A DNA stretch of 64,000 nucleotides from Metallyticus violacea (GCA_030762175.1 CM060843.1:28292501-28356500); one strand, 5' to 3'. Shown: positions 12,616 through 26,460, counted from the first letter of the stretch. Notes: generated by a model not told the origin, from the sequence alone. Program-made: numbers and translations.

Positions 12616-14159
12616 CTGAAAAATAACAACATTGATTAGGTAATTTCTAGGTGAAAAGTTAATATGTAATGAATTTTATGTTTATGCAATCAACAAACAC
12701 TTTATGCAGTCATATATATATATATCAATTCTCAAAGATCATTAATAGGAACAAAATTATGCATAATTATTTTTATTCTGCAAAATCTACAATAGTCTCC
12801 ACAAGTCATCCTGTATGACAGGGACTTTCTAACCTCTCCATCTGACAGAAGATTTTCTATGATTTTTTTCCTACAGCACTCTGCACTGAGCACAAAATAT
12901 TCACTTAATTTTTTTTTTAATTTTTTATATCACATTTGCTTTAAGAATATTTAATTCTTGATATAAAATATTTGAAAAAAAAAAAAAAAAGGATTATACA
13001 GCTAAAAGAAAGTAAACACAATGAAACCAGCACAATGAACTTGGAATTAATATGATTTTTAGTAGTTTCTGACAGGAAATTTCCCACAATTAGATGCAAT
13101 TTTTATTGCTGAACTGCAGAAAATATTAACTCAACCTCTTTCTTCGATCAATTATAGAATTCCGACAAAAATCACACTTTAGATATATGTTCTTTTATAT
13201 CACAAATTAATAATTTAATGCTGCATAGTTTATTGTCTCCTAAAAGAAGGCATAAATTAATTGCAATGAAGTCACCTTTTACAGTGTTTTGCCACAGTCT
13301 TGTGTGTCAAGTGTTGTTACTGCTGTATGGCATTAAATGTACTCACTGTGCTTTAAGAGTGTTACAAAATAGTGTTCAAGAAATTGTGTTTTCTTGTTTT
13401 AGCAAGATATTTTAAAAGCAATCAGATATGCCTATTTATGAAGGCTGATACTAGTGATTGAATGAATATAGTAGCAAAATTAGGAGGAGAATACTCAATG
13501 TCTACAACTTCTTTAAAAGTGATGCCAAGTGCAGAAAAGTGCAAAAAATTCAAATTGCCAAAACCTGACAAGAACAGGACTTAGTGAAAGAAACAAGACA
13601 CCAAGACATTTTCAAACCATTATCATTAGCCTAAAAATGACAGTAACACTGAAGAAAAAGATGATGATAGTGAGAACTCGCTGTTAGCTTTGGCCCTTAA
13701 ATGGTAAACACACTATTCATTTCTTTGTATTATTTACCTGTTTGTGTGCGTTTTATTTTTGCAAATTATTTATGGGTAATGTTATTTAATGCAAATATTA
13801 TAGCTTGCTATTAAAGAGAAAGTAGGTTTGACAACAATATATTTGCATGTAATTCATTGCCATAAAATGTCAAGAGGTTTAAATCATAATATAGAAATCA
13901 AAGTTAAGTTAGGGTCACATAATTTGATGTTGAAACAGGACATGTAAAATTCTGTAAAATATATAATGGCTCTAATAGTTCACTATTATCTCCAGAATAT
14001 GAAATTAGGAAACAAAAAATGATATGACATAATGTCAATTGTTTCATATAACATAAGGGACCTTAGACAAGTTTTGAGATACCCAATAACTGTTATAGAT
14101 GAGTTTTGTTAATTACAACTTTTAAAAGTATTCTCCTTCACATTATTTATGCAATGCTT
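12616..14159. other. intron sequence without recognised feature
   Basis: Start of the 25.7-kb intron between 12616 and 38351. It holds a short TA repeat at 12713-12728 and A/T runs; no element was recognised. Confidence 0.45.
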
Positions 14160-14990
14160 CATCTTCTGGAATCAGTTCCAGAAGCCCCCATGGCACTTGT
14201 TTTCAGGAACTGCATATAATTCCTCTTCATAGGCTACAACTGCTTCTTCAGGACCAAAAAATTAGTAACCTCAAAGTCTGTTCTTCATAGTTTGCTTCTG
14301 TGCTTTCTAAAACTTTCAATGCTGTATTAGCAGTGTAAGCAAAAGTTTTGTTGTGGTGCAACAAAATGTTGCAAATTGTTCTTGGCCACTGATCTTTGTT
14401 TTTAATGAACTTCACAAGAGACAGATTTTTCACAAGAGACAGATTTCAGCACTCCACTTTGCACTAGCTATTTTCCGATTTTCTATATGACCCCCTAGAT
14501 GACTCATTGAAAAAAAAGTGGCCACATTTATCTTTCCAGCACTCCTTGTCCTTTTGACTTTCATGACTGACTGGTCATAATGGAAGGCCCATATGGATGA
14601 CTGATGCTTGATGATGGATTTTAGGATCAATTTCATCTCTGGTAACAATATCAAGATACATCCCATTTTTTAAATCTTTGAGTATTTGGTACTATTATCC
14701 CTTGCAGAGTTTCTGCTTTTTAGTTAATTATGGGTACCGTTCTTAAACAAATATGAGTGTTCATGAAGAATAATAGAAACAATTGGTGAGCTGGTTCTTA
14801 ATATTTGTAACTCGCCTTGGATCTTCTCTGATCAATTGTTCTGTATATATTTTCTTTGCTCACTATGATTGTTGGACTGTCCACATCTTTCTTCTTCTTT
14901 AAGATATTGTTTTCTCCTCTTAATTCACCAAACCACAAGAATATTAAGGAGAAAGGCTCCCAAATGCCCGTCTTAGGCACTTGAATGACA
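14160..14990 (-). mobile_element. mariner transposase relic (copy 4), intronic
   Basis: Minus-strand frames 14666-14430 and 14433-14248 read a decayed mariner catalytic region. The block KVKRTRSAGKINVATFF is typical of one mariner subfamily, followed by GGHIENRKIASAKW and then ILLHHNKTFAYTA, which corresponds to the family's HHDNAPAHTA; here the catalytic Asp is Asn. The upstream stretch to about 14990 (IYRTIDQRRSKASYKY) may be the N-terminal part, less certain. Stops and frameshifts show it is dead. Confidence 0.7.
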
Positions 14991-16109
14991 ATGTCACATT
15001 TAAGCCACTAATAAAAATCATACATACTCATGGCTTGAAAATGATCAATGATTAGTTTTATTCATAATATTAGCACCTTACAAACTTCAAACCTTAAGTA
15101 TATGGATAGTAATAATTAGACAAATGTGCAACTGTTAAGTCAAGTATGAGTCATTTCTGCTCCAAAACAACTTCTAACCCAGACCCTCATGTCTTAAAAC
15201 TCATCTAGGACCCTCTTACTGCCATTTCAGACAAAGTACATATTCAGATATATAAAAATAATGAAATTCACAATACAAAGTATATGACTACTTGTTTATT
15301 TTTATAATACAATTTAAAGTTACAAATTAAGATCATAACTAGATCCACTTTAAAGTATATTGCACAAATATAATTGCTGAGCAATCAGAACAATATGTTC
15401 TTATTACCATGTAGTACAAGCCAACTATCCAATAAGATATTTTTAACAAGACCAACCACAGTACAACTTATGAAGTTCAGCAATAGCAATCATTGCATTA
15501 CTCACAACCAGCCAGTATAAGATTCATCACTACTACCTTAATTTGAAGAGCAAAATTCAATATTTTCAATTTGTAGTATAAATAAATAATGAGAAAATAT
15601 TTAAATGTTTTGGTGAGAAAAAAGTTATTACTCAGAATATGGATTTTGGGAAAGGACTTCATTGCTGTAATCCTTTCAGGAAGATGGAAACAAAAGAAGT
15701 AAAAAAGATCTAAAAAAGTACAAACATAGATAGTTCAAACGTCAGTGGTACACAACAAAATAATATGTGAAAGATGCAGAAAAAATCACATCTGTAAAGA
15801 TCATCCACACAGCCCAGTACAAACGTTCATTCTAATATGTTGGGAGAACAAGCAAAGTGTAAATTCAAAGGCTTTAGGTGATTGTAAGACATCAGTAACT
15901 CCAAATGCAGCTTTAGAGCATTAAATGAAAGTTTTAGATCCTTCGATGAATCATAGTTAAAAAAAGACATTGCAAAAAATTATTTGCTAAGGAAAAAAAG
16001 TTATAAAGTTACTGAGTAAACGAAAAATATTTGTGCTACAGTCTAGAAATAGAAAATATGATTATTTGTGGATAAATTCCTGAATCTAAAATTATAAAAT
16101 ACAAATATT
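14991..16109. other. intron sequence without recognised feature
   Basis: AT-rich intronic DNA; no coding or repeat signal recognised. The LINE-B relic may begin somewhat before 16110. Confidence 0.4.
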
Positions 16110-16965
16110 AAAAAATTAAAATACATACAGTTTTACCAAAAAGTTGGAGCATTCAGTGGACTGAAAAATAATTTGTAGTATAAAATGTTTTAGTAAGAAC
16201 AGAATAGTACTAGTGGTAATTGGGATGTATAAAACACCAGAAGGAGACAAAATTATAATTCTTAAAAATAATGAAAAAACACTAAATAAAATAGAGAACA
16301 ATAAAGTTAAAATATTCACAAGATATTTGAATATTGACATTTTAACTCACAACACAGCAAAAACCATCAAAATGGAAACCCTAATTAGGTAAAATTTAAA
16401 GATTTGAGCTGAAGAATTAATCATAATTACAAAGTGACCCAAAACTTGCATCAATAACATATTATTAGCCTAACAAAAAAAATAAATGTGAATCACTTGT
16501 AATAAAAACAGGAACTACTACTACTACTTAAAAAAAAAAGTAAAAAGAGCAATTAAATAAAGAAAATCTAAACAACTTAAAAATTCTTTTAAGTCAATGA
16601 GCAGGGAAGTAGTATATGAAACTGAAAATGCAGACAAAAAGTTTGAAATGTATAATAAAATAGCTCAAAATGCATTAAATACTGCAATCCAATACCAATA
16701 AAAAAAAAAAAAGTTAAAACAGGGTGGTTTAGGGTTTAGAAAAGGTATTATGGGCGCAAAATGGATGACAAAGAGAAAGGTGAGATATTTAAATTTAACA
16801 AAGCACTTAAATACTGATGAAAAATCATTAACATATACAGGCAATTATTATAATATTAAGAAATATAACAGAAAGTTAAAAAATTATACATAACATGGAA
16901 CAAACAGCAAAAGCTGAAAATAAGACAAAAGCAATATGAAAATTTAGGATTATTTCATAAATAAT

Positions 16966-18104
16966 GCGCACATTTTTTTTTGACAGTATTTTTTATAGTC
17001 CTTCAACAGTCTCTCTGCTTCTCAATGACAAGAGTCCCAACATTTGGGAAGCTGTGCTATTCCATTCAAAACACCACTTCACTGTTGAATGGTTCAGGCA
17101 ATGGTGGTGAAAATCTCTTCCAGAGAAAGAAAGCAATGTCCATTCCTGGGTTTTTTATTAACTTTGGGAATAAGTCTAAGTCTGATGGATTCATGTCTGG
17201 ATGTAGGGTAGATGAGGTAATGCTTCCCATCCATATTCATGCAGTTTATTGATCATAACATTCCTGAATGCCTTTTATATACAGGTGAGTATTGTCATGG
17301 AGGATGAATGACCCAACCTTGGTACTGGGTCAGATTTTGTACATTTTATTTTAACAGTCATATTAACACACTGCTGTGACACTTATTCCACATGGCATCC
17401 TATCTGTTATAATGATTCTTTGGTGATCAAACACAAAGATCTGCTTGACCTTTGATTGATCTTGTCAACATTTTTTGGTCATGGGAAAATAGAACCTCTT
17501 CACTCATTGGACTGTAATTTCAAAGTGCATAATCCTTGTTTTATCTATAGTGACATTTCGACAAAGAAGGCTTGACTGAATCTTTATTTCAGCAAGAATG
17601 CAATGTCTGCATTTCTCTCTGTTCAGCAGTCAAGAAATGAGTGTCCCACCACACACAAATTTTTCTGTTCTGTAAATCATTTGTCAAAACACAGAATATG
17701 ATGGTGTTGGAATCCCCATGACTTCTGAAAGTTCCTCACATGTCATAAAATGATTTACTAGCTTAACACTTTGTTCATCTGTTAAAAGTTTTCAGTCTTC
17801 CTGGTCTTGGGTCATCCTATATGCTGACATAACCAACATGAAAAAGCTGTGAACTCGCCACAAACTTCTATCAAGGCACTGTGGGTTTCTGTGAGGTTTT
17901 TACCAAATAAAAGTTTTGATCTCAATGTACAACCTTTCATCTTCAACAGTCACAGTACCAGACATATTGCAAGCTCCATTTCTAGCTCTTGTTATCTATA
18001 TAAAGAGTGCGCTTTATTCCTTTTTCAAGCCTTCAAATGCAATTGACATAATTTTCATTAGTGCTGCATCACCCAATCTGCAGTACTGCCAACTATGCAT
18101 TATT
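16966..18104 (-). mobile_element. mariner relic (copy 2) inside LINE-B
   Basis: Minus-strand decayed mariner. Readable blocks in order: DDPRPGR (linker), VKQIFVFDHQRIIITDRMP, FILHDNTHLYIKGI (the catalytic Asp of HDN is kept), MNPSDLDLFPKL (third Asp region), SGVLNGIAQLPKCWDS, the C-terminal block of one well-known insect mariner group. A TTGGCAGTACTGC-like end at about 18080-18104 on the minus strand resembles a mariner terminal repeat; the opposite end is too degenerate to fix. Multiple frameshifts. Confidence 0.8.
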
Positions 18105-19176
18105 TATAAAATTATTCACATATGATAAATGATGTATACAAATATAGTAAAAGTAAACAAAAAATATGGTAACTAAATGAAAGGTTAAAGAGATTACCAT
18201 TCCAAATGAAATATGCAATATACTTAATGAACATCATATAGACAATGTAATGCAATTAAATTTAAATAAACAAATAACATATCCAAACTATAATTTAATA
18301 AAGCAACAAAGTCAAATAAATACTATACTAATCTTGAAAGTAGCAGAAGAAAATGAAATAGGAGAAATAAATAAGCTAAAATCAACCAGCTTCCATGAAA
18401 TATCAAACAAAATTATAAAATGGCTTAAAATGATGCAGTCTTAACATTATTTTAAAAGCATTATTTATCCATGGAACATTTTCAGATATTTTAAAGAAAG
18501 TTAATTACAGCCCTTTGTTTATTCAAAAAAGGAAGTAAGGAAAGTGTAGAAAATAATAGGCCAATCCCTTTATGTTCTACCTTCTTAAATCTAATGGAAG
18601 GTTTATATTTATAATAATTACAGATATATCTAAAATAGTTCAATATAATATTAGATAGATAATATGGTTTTCGAGAGTACAATAGACAATGCAAATAATA
18701 TGGCAATAAACAACTCTGAAAGTATAGCTACTATTTTCTCAGATGTCTAAAACTTTCAATGCAAATGTAAATATTCTCAGAAACAAACTAGAAAAATATG
18801 GAGCCCGATGATTGACACAAAATTGGATAATATTATACTTGAAAAACTGAAGTCAATGTATAGAAGTAACCTACAAAAATATAAATGGTACAACAGAAAA
18901 AAACAAAATTGGAATGTGAAATTACAAAACAGTTCCTCAAAACTCGAAACTATTCCCCTTTTTATGTTTAGTAAATCTAAATTATATATTTGAAATAATT
19001 CATTGAAATGAAATGGGGATATAGCAAATCTGCAAACCAACAATAATTAAGGACAAGATAGCAAAATATGTAGAAATTAAAGCAAATAATATATCACAAT
19101 TTATATAATACTATACAAATTTGGATATGCTAATGAATATTAAAAATATATATTGTACTTACGAAGCTGTTGACAA

Positions 19177-19930
19177 TGGAGTGGTAATATATCCTAAACT
19201 TGGGTATTCATTTTTTTACACTAAACTCCATTTACTTACATAAAATAAGATGCATTTCGGGAGAATCTATCCCATCTTCAGTTGCTCACCGAACCTCCGT
19301 TACTCAAAATGATGGTTGGGCACTTGGATGTTTCTGTGGTGGCTTCTGTTGGTTGAAGTAGGAAATTGCTGAGTTCATCCATAGGAGGAAACTTGTTATT
19401 CATTAGGTTTTTTTCTATTTTTTAATATAAATTTTTTTTCCCAAGTGGATAACTCCAATGGGTTGTGAAGATGTTTCAGCAGTTTCATTTATGGTTTTAT
19501 TTCATGGTTTTTAGTTCAAAAGTGAGCTGCTACTGCTGATTTATCCACCTGTTTAAACTGAATATTCTTAAAATGTCATTTAAGAAATTTAAGAATGACA
19601 TTTTAGGAATATTCGGTTTAAGCAGGTGGATAAATCAGCAGTAGCAGTTCACTTTTGGACTAAAAACCATGAAATAAAACCATAAATTAAAGTGCTGAAA
19701 CATCTTCACAACCCATTGGAGTTATCCACTTAGGAAAAAAATTTTATATTAAAAAATAGAAAAAACCTAATGAATTTCAGGTTTCCTCCTATGGATGAAC
19801 TCAGTAATTTCCTACTTCAACCAACAGAGGCCACCACAGAAACATCCGGGTTTTCAACCATCATTTCCAGTAACGACAGTTCGAGCAACTGAAGATGGGA
19901 GAGATTCTTTTGAATATATGAAGCGACAAA
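19177..19930. mobile_element. PLE-3 inverted pair (3' ends only)
   Basis: Left arm on minus (19177-19580), right arm on plus (about 19583-19930), head to head; the sequence around 19565-19610 folds back on itself (GACATTTTA-like blocks on both sides). Both arms match the PLE-3 copy at 46266-46713: GGTGGATAAATCAGCAGTAG, CTCACTTTTGGAC and ATGGATGAACTCAG. The coding part is the tail of the GIY-YIG protein (KSAVAVHFWTKNHEIK-like). The right arm lacks the outermost ~30 bp present in the left arm. No clear target-site duplication. Confidence 0.8.
19240..19290 (-). ncRNA. hammerhead-like core, PLE-3 left arm
   Basis: On the minus strand: GCAA, CTGAAGA, stem II TGGGA...TCCC, GAAA, TGCA, TC, TTATTTT. 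ATGCAT around helix III is self-complementary. A distal stem I was not found. Confidence 0.5.
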
Positions 19931-20800
19931 TTTCTTCAAATTGAAAAGTAATCAAAAAATGTTTCACCAATTTGTACATCTCCCTAGTGGATATTGCCAG
20001 TATGACATATTTTGAAAGTGAAATCAGCAAAACATTGGTTTGATTATAAACTTAACCATAGACTACATCAGCACTCTTTATTTATATGATGTAACCAACA
20101 CTGAATACAGAAAGAATATTAATATTACCCTTCATGCATATGAAACAAAAATTAACATATAAAACTTAAATACGAAAAATATACATGCATTAGAAAATTT
20201 TGAAAAATATACTCAGAGGGAAAAAAAGCGGATTTGTCAACATAAATGCTGATATATGGTAACCCTAATAATGAAACAATGAAACAGATTTATTACGCAT
20301 TCATACATCCATACATAAGATGTGGAATAACTTCATGGGAAAATATTTTATGAGAATGCTTGAAAAAAGTTTTAATTGCAAAAGAAAGCTATTAGAATAA
20401 TAGAAAGAGTAGATAAAAGGCATACATGCAGATACATTTTTAAGAATTCAAAAATGTTAACTGTTCCTTGCACATATGTTTAGATATATTATACAAAATA
20501 AAAATTAACCAAAAAAGTGTAAAATGATACCTACAATTTCAGGAAAAATCTTCTAGAAGATATAAATCAATCAAACAAAACTTACTATAAAAGTCACAAC
20601 AAATATTTGGTAGAAAATGCATTTTACAGTATAGATAAATTTATTTATATATAACAACCAAAGAGCTGTGTGAAAGATTTTATGCAATAATGAAGGTATG
20701 TTTTTTTTTTATCTTCATTCTAATAAACTTTTGATGTGTGCTTTGTATATGTGATACAAATTAAATAAAATGAAAAATAGAACAATTAATAACTCAGTAC

Positions 20801-21529
20801 TAAAAACTGGTGTTAAACACTAATCCATAAAAAAAACAAAATAAAAAAAAAAAAAACTGTATTAACAGAGGTGTAAATGTGTCAGGGTGCTGCCCTGGTA
20901 TTTAAAACAAACTATTTAACCATGAAAGTATATTTCATGTACTTTCAGTGAGTCTGGAAAACTTTTAAATAATGTAAATTATTCTTGAAATATCAGTCAA
21001 AACCAAAATAAAAGGCAGGCAGTCAATAAACATTTTTTTTCCACAGATATATGCAAAGGCCAAATATGATTTATAACAAGGATTGGGTTATCCCCACCAA
21101 CCTTGCTAACCCTGCAGTGAGCCACATGTTTTCAATTTTCCAATATAATTTGTAACGCAGAAGAGAAATTCTTAATTCTCATGTTTAATAGAACATCACA
21201 CTATTCATTGCTTTGTCTGCAATCATAGTAAGTGCACATATTGTGTTTTTAATGCAATCTATGTGTGACAGAGAAGTGTGTGAGATAAGTGGTTGTAGAT
21301 TAAATGGAGCGACACAAAGTATTTTTTGAAAATTCAAAAATCAAATTATGTGTCAATTATGAAACTGTTTGCAAATATGAGCATTTCTTCCTCCAATCCA
21401 CAGAATGATGTGATGATGACAACAAAACAGCATGAAATCAATACAGTTAATGGTTCTGATGCAAATTATCCATCTATATTGTCTGAACAGCAATGATTAG
21501 ATGTAAGAGTGCTGTTGTTGATTTGGTTT
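20801..21529. other. no recognisable feature
   Basis: May include the 3' UTR of LINE-B at its left edge. At 21523-21553 a piece resembling both ends of SINE-2 (TTATTTATGGACGCTC next to AGGACCGGC) could be an internally deleted SINE-2 copy; weak. Confidence 0.35.
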
Positions 21530-24500
21530 ATTTATGGACGCTCAGGACCGGCTTCTGGATAGATATATAGTTGACTTTAAGATTAGGATATGATAAGGGC
21601 AAGTAATCACTTCCCATTAAGAATGGAGATCCAAACGATAGAAGATATGGGAGGGAGCAAAATTTCTGGTTAGGTATCTAATTAAAACATTACAGATGGA
21701 TAAATGATAAACTGAAATGTTCCGTACACAGTTAAATCAAGAAGTAGAATATGCGCATCATTACAGGATAGAAAAGTTGAAGAATGCATTTTTGGTACAT
21801 TAAAAGTGAATGATAGCTGGTACACAAAGAATGTGCAGATACAAGAAGTGTATAGAGGGAGCTAAAATGCTGGAGACAAACAGGAGAGGAGACCAGGCCA
21901 ATTACCTTGTAGAAAGATTGGGGATATAGGTGTTTATTAGAGGTAAAAAAGGAAGAGTGGGGAGAGAAGCTTAGCCAGAAATTAAACAAGGCAGCAAAGA
22001 TGAATGACAACAAAGTAATTTGAGAAATGATAGGTAAAATGTACAAAAGAAAGGGAGGGGAATATATAGTACCACCAACAGAGTGGTGTAAGTTTTTTCA
22101 GGGTCTTTTGAGTAAGAACTTTTAGTTATTCAAGATAATTTGAATATTGATAATCTATGGAAAATAGATATGTTAGATAGCAAAATTACTTCAAGTGAAG
22201 TTTTGGAACAAATTAAAAAATTAGGACCTAACAAAGCATGTGGAATAGATGGAATACCAGGGAATGTTGGAAAGCTTGGGTAGAAGACCTTAGCAAATTA
22301 AACATACTGGGGCAGTTACTGAATGTAATCTTTGAAAAAGGAAAAAATACCAAAAAGTTGGAGAGTGGGAATTGTAACACCAATTATAAAGTAAAGCAGA
22401 TATAAGGAACTCAGCAAATTAAAGAGGAATTTTACTTCCAATTATTGGGAAAGTCTTCACTGAAGTGTTAGCAAAAAGATTACAAGAATGGGCAGAGAGA
22501 GAAAAGAAAAGTTCAGTATTTCAATCAGGCTTCAGGAAAGGTAAAAGAACAGTTGACATTTTTATAATTAGAACAATAGTTGATAAATATCTTAGTAACA
22601 AAAGAGGTAGAATCTATTTGTTGTTTCTGGACTTGGAAAATGCTTTTGACACAATTTCTGAAGAAGCACTTTGGATTAAACTGAGAAAGAAAGGAGTAAG
22701 CCAGAATTTTATAAAGGTAATTCAGAATTAACATTTTAAAAAATTGAGTCCAGATTATAACATATACATCACTAAAATTCAAAATAATATGGAATTGAGA
22801 ATATTTATATGAAAAGCAAATTTTGTGTTACATATAAAAGAGGGAGGGATACAGAAAAAATATCAAACAATGTAGGTCTAAGATAAGGGTGTAAATTAAG
22901 CCCAATTCTCTTCAATCTATTTATTGATGATATTCTAGAAGAAATTAGTAAATGTAATGTACATTTGCTAACTATAAACAGAGATATGGGTCTGCTCTTT
23001 GCAGGTGATTTGGTAACAGTTTCTTCAACAAGTGTAGGATTAGATCATTAGAAGCTATAGGCACATTTTGCATAGAATGGGGTCTTAAGATAAATAAAAA
23101 CAAATCTAAGATTATGATGATAAAAGGTTTCAAATTAAAAAAAACAGGAAAAATGATGGTGGGAGTGCACAGAAATTGAAGTTGTCAAGAAAATTGGTTA
23201 TTTAGGTGTTAGATTGTCTAGCAATGGGAAATGGAGCAATCAAAAAATGAAAGCAGTAGCAGAAAGAAAAGTAGCCATGAGTGTAATCAGATCTTGTGTA
23301 AACAAAGTGCCCAATATGCAAGTAAAATGGTTAGAGAGAATATGTGGCTCAACAGTGGAGAACAGAATGATGTATGGAATAGAAATTTAGGGGCCAGATG
23401 AAGGATGGAAAGAGATAAATGTGATAAATAGATTATTTAGTAGAATTGTTCTAGGCTTACTTAGATCTTCCCCTAACAAGATTGCCCTAATGGAACTAAG
23501 CAGATTGGGCTATAAAAGCAAGGTCATAGAAACAGTATTGAAATATTGGTATAGAATAGGGAGACATCATTAATCAGTGTTTGGTAGCACAAGGAAAAAT
23601 TAAGGGGAGAGAAACTTGGTTATCTAAAATCCAAAATATCCTACAAGAAGCAGGCATGAGATTAGTATAGTACGAGGGAGAAAGATTGGGTAAAGGAATT
23701 AGGAAAGAGATAACACTAAGAATTGAGGATATTGAAAAACAGAAAATATGGGCAAATCTTAACACCAAAAAATTTCTGAAATTATATAGTACACTAAAAA
23801 ATATGTGGGGCAGAGAAAGATATATTGAAATTTCTGATAAGATAGGAAGGGTAGGGTTGGCATGGTTTAGAATAGGAGTAAAATATTTAAATGGATTAAA
23901 AATGGATACACTTAGGGGAAATGTCCTATGTGTGAAGAACCAGATAGTTCTTGGCATTGTATACTAGAATGTAACCAAACCAAGTTTTGGAGGAAACAGT
24001 TCCTATTGCAAAAGTGGGGAAACTTACCAGATTAAATAAGAGGTAGAAGAATTTTAAATTTAAAATCAGATGAAAACATGAAGGAACTGGGAAAATACAT
24101 AGGCAAGGTGCGACAAAATTAATTTTGGGTACAAAATAATTAGGAAAGGTGAGTGAAAAATGGTTTAGATTTGTTAGAAAGTCAAAGAAGGATGAAAAGA
24201 GTAGTGAAGGGAATGGGATTAGTTATTTAGCATTAAACAGGATGCTTATACATTAATAAAAAGGGTGTTAGTGTGTATAAGGTCCTAAGGAATAAGCAAC
24301 TCTCAAGGATAGAAATTTGGATGAAGGGGTTTAATTAAAAAAAAAAGGAAGGTTTAGTATTGTAGGAAATATAACTTAATATTGTATTGAATGTATAAAT
24401 TATTTTTAATGTTCTGTTTTGTTTTTTGTTGGATCGGAGCCCGATCCCTTAGATATTCCAGTAGGTAGGTAGCTGCTGATGAACTGGGAACTGGGGGTCT

Positions 24501-24680
24501 GAGCCAATCAAATTGGAATAAATTTTGATTAGAATTAGTGCCTTCTGGAATTGCCAAAGGCACTGTTTCTAATTGTTTGTTATATTTAAAAGTAATGTTT
24601 TTTTATTTGTGTTTATTTTGTTAAAAAATTCTCTATGTTGTTGCATGAGAAATAAATACTACTAAAACTACTAATAACTA
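21530..24680 (+). mobile_element. LINE-A copy 2: RT, C-terminus and 3' UTR
   Basis: Plus-strand LINE with frameshifts. In order: NKACGIDGIPGN (RT start, ~22225), SVFQSGFRKGKRTVDI, LLFLDLENAFDTISEEALW (motif A, Asp kept), a LRQGCKLSPILFNLFIDDI-type block across frames near 22880, LFAGDLVTVSSTS (FADD with the second-last Asp changed to Gly), a WGLKINKNKSKIM block near 23080, the KYWYRIG block, and near 23920 a CVKNQ...LGIVY region that in another frame reads a Cys-Cys-His-Cys motif. The 3' UTR has TTGGATCGGAGC and ATATTCCAGTAGGTAGGTAG (24430-24475) and the element ends near GAGAAATAAATACTAC. Inactive. Confidence 0.82.
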
Positions 24681-24683
24681 CAA

Positions 24684-24734
24684 GTTACTAGTCCATACAC
24701 TTGTGATGTATTAGATCATACTTTTGTGAAACAG
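24684..24734. repeat. terminal-repeat-like piece of an unclassified DNA element
   Basis: AGTCCATACACTTGTGATGT followed by TTTTGTGAAACAGG. The same block occurs at 26455-26512 and, in reverse complement (CCTGTTTCACAAAA), at 25041-25110. Confidence 0.45.
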
Positions 24735-24960
24735 GGCCCTGCCTTTCAGTTGCACTATATGCGCTATATGTGAGGACCAACAGTATCAAACACCAAGCCA
24801 AGGAACTTAATTTAATCTTTGAAAAATAGAAGATCTGAGCCAAGACGGAGAGAAGGCAAAGGGTAGTCTTTTTGGTACCAGAAATGCATGCAGATGGTTT
24901 TCTCAGGAGAAAAACAGGAACCATGATTGACCTAAAGTGTAGAAAGAGCATTGGATGTGG
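24735..24960 (-). mobile_element. LINE-C RT fragment
   Basis: Matches, at reduced identity, 30255-30480 of the LINE-C copy (shared blocks include CCAAGCCAAGGAACTT, GAGCCAAGA and CAGAAATGCATGC versus CAGAAATCATGC). It is a short decayed piece of the RT region next to a block shared by other repeats here. Confidence 0.6.
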
Positions 24961-25980
24961 TATTCTAACAGATAGGTATGCTGAGAAAATAAAAATATAC
25001 TAAAAGTTATTGGTAAATGATAACAAATAAATCCCTGAGACCTGTTTCACAAAAATATGGCCTAATACATTGCAAGGTATTATAACAAGACCTTGTAAAT
25101 ATGGACTTGTAACTTTCTGATTCACATACGAAGTACCAAACTTGTAAAGTAATAGTAAAAAGTTACAAATGACATTGTATAAGAGCAAGGTGAACAGCTG
25201 TCCACATATTGCCATGCCTTGAATTAGTTTAAGTCCACTTCTTAGTAATAAACTTGTATTTTTAAGTATATAGTAGATTATGGTCATTTCTGATAAATGG
25301 ATCTTACATTTTTTCTAAGAAATAGTGATATTTTTAATACTTTACTATGCATTTGTCAATATTCAAGCTTAACTCTGAGAGATAATGGTCCCATATGGAT
25401 ACATACCAGCACCAATTTCAATTGTTGAGAGATGACAGAAGAATCTAGCTAGCTTCCCAATTGTTGTGCTCGATCATTTATTTTACTTGTCCATTTTGAT
25501 AATTTATATTTACATTTATATAATTTGGTCATATTGTTTAGTAGTCACAATTTCATTATATGCAAAAATTGGGGAAAATGTCGAGATTATTTTAAATAAG
25601 AATGGGTAATGGAAAGAAATTATTTTAGTGGCATGTAGCAAAAACCTTAAAAAAACATAAATTAAGATACTGAAGTGAAATATTTGTTTGAAACAAGAAA
25701 GAGCAATATCAGTCATATCTCATAAGCCAAATTTAATTGCACTTAACCTAACTTTTTTCATTACACTTAAATATTGAATTATTCTTTCTTTATATCTATT
25801 TCTATTCTCATTATTATCATTTTCTCTAATACTGCAAAATTAGATCAACTGTTCCCAAATTATTAAAAAGCTTGTATTAGTATTTGAAGTTATTCCTACA
25901 CTTTAGAAAAACCTATACAAATTACAAAGGCATGACTAATACTCAAACTATGATGGAACTTGTACTTATAAATATGGATT

Positions 25981-26105
25981 TGTATGAATGAATGAATTTA
26001 TTTCTCACACATCAACATACAAAATATTTATAACATTGGAGGGAGAAAAAACAAATAGTAAATAGGATCAATGCCTTTGGTAATTCCAGGAGGTACTAAC
26101 TCCAA

Positions 26106-26136
<31 letters not shown>

Positions 26137-26460
26137 ATGGATGCTCTTTAACATCTCAGGTCATCAGCGTCCCATTCAACTCAGGGCGTGAAATGGCCAA
26201 CAAATTTTGCTCAGAGGCCTCTCTTTCACGCTTGAGGTTCCTTTTCATGCCATAAATGTATGACACAGGACCCACGGCTTTACTTCCCTTCCAAAGGAAG
26301 CCATACTTAGGATTTTTATGCCCGAAAAAATCCATTAGTCCTGGCCGGGTTCGAACCCGCCATCTTGGGTATATCTACAAACTCCAATCAAAATTTAATA
26401 CACAAATATGTAATTAGTAACAATGCAGTTGTAAAGGACAAGCAAAATGGAATTCTACTA
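25981..26460 (-). mobile_element. LINE-A 3' UTR fragment (minus)
   Basis: Reverse complement of the LINE-A 3' UTR seen at 24515-24660: CCTGGAATTACCAAAGGCA (versus TCTGGAATTGCCAAAGGCA) and the tail GTGTGAGAAATAAATTC. It is split by SINE-2 at 26107-26379; the UTR resumes with TCAAAATTTA after the SINE. Confidence 0.7.
26107..26379 (-). mobile_element. SINE-2 copy 1 (tRNA-derived), with target-site duplication
   Basis: Minus-strand SINE. A 19-base T run (its poly(A) tail) at the low end, a body ending in GGTCCTGGCCGGGTTCGAAC-like sequence whose reverse complement is a pol III B box (GGGTTCGAACCC). The direct repeat AACTCCAAT occurs at 26098-26106 and 26380-26388. The tRNA head is truncated compared with the copy at 34921-35225. 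Confidence 0.85.

Larger units (their letters stand above)
16110..20800 (+). mobile_element. LINE-B: decayed jockey/CR1-like LINE, broken by two later insertions
   Basis: Three plus-strand blocks form one old LINE. Block 1 (16110-16965) has endonuclease remnants: IGMYKTPEGDK, LEKTLNKI-like, LNIDIL (from GDFNIDIL) and KTCINNI. Block 2 (18130-19176) has the start of the RT (INKLKSTSFHEISNKIIK). Block 3 (19935-20800) has the C-terminal domain: IHPYIRCGITSWENIL, then ECLKKVLIAKE and KAYMQIHF-type residues, the usual YxxIHPxxxYGIxxWG block of jockey-like LINEs. A mariner (about 16966-18104) and an inverted PLE pair (19177-19930) lie between the blocks. Full of stops; dead. Confidence 0.72.
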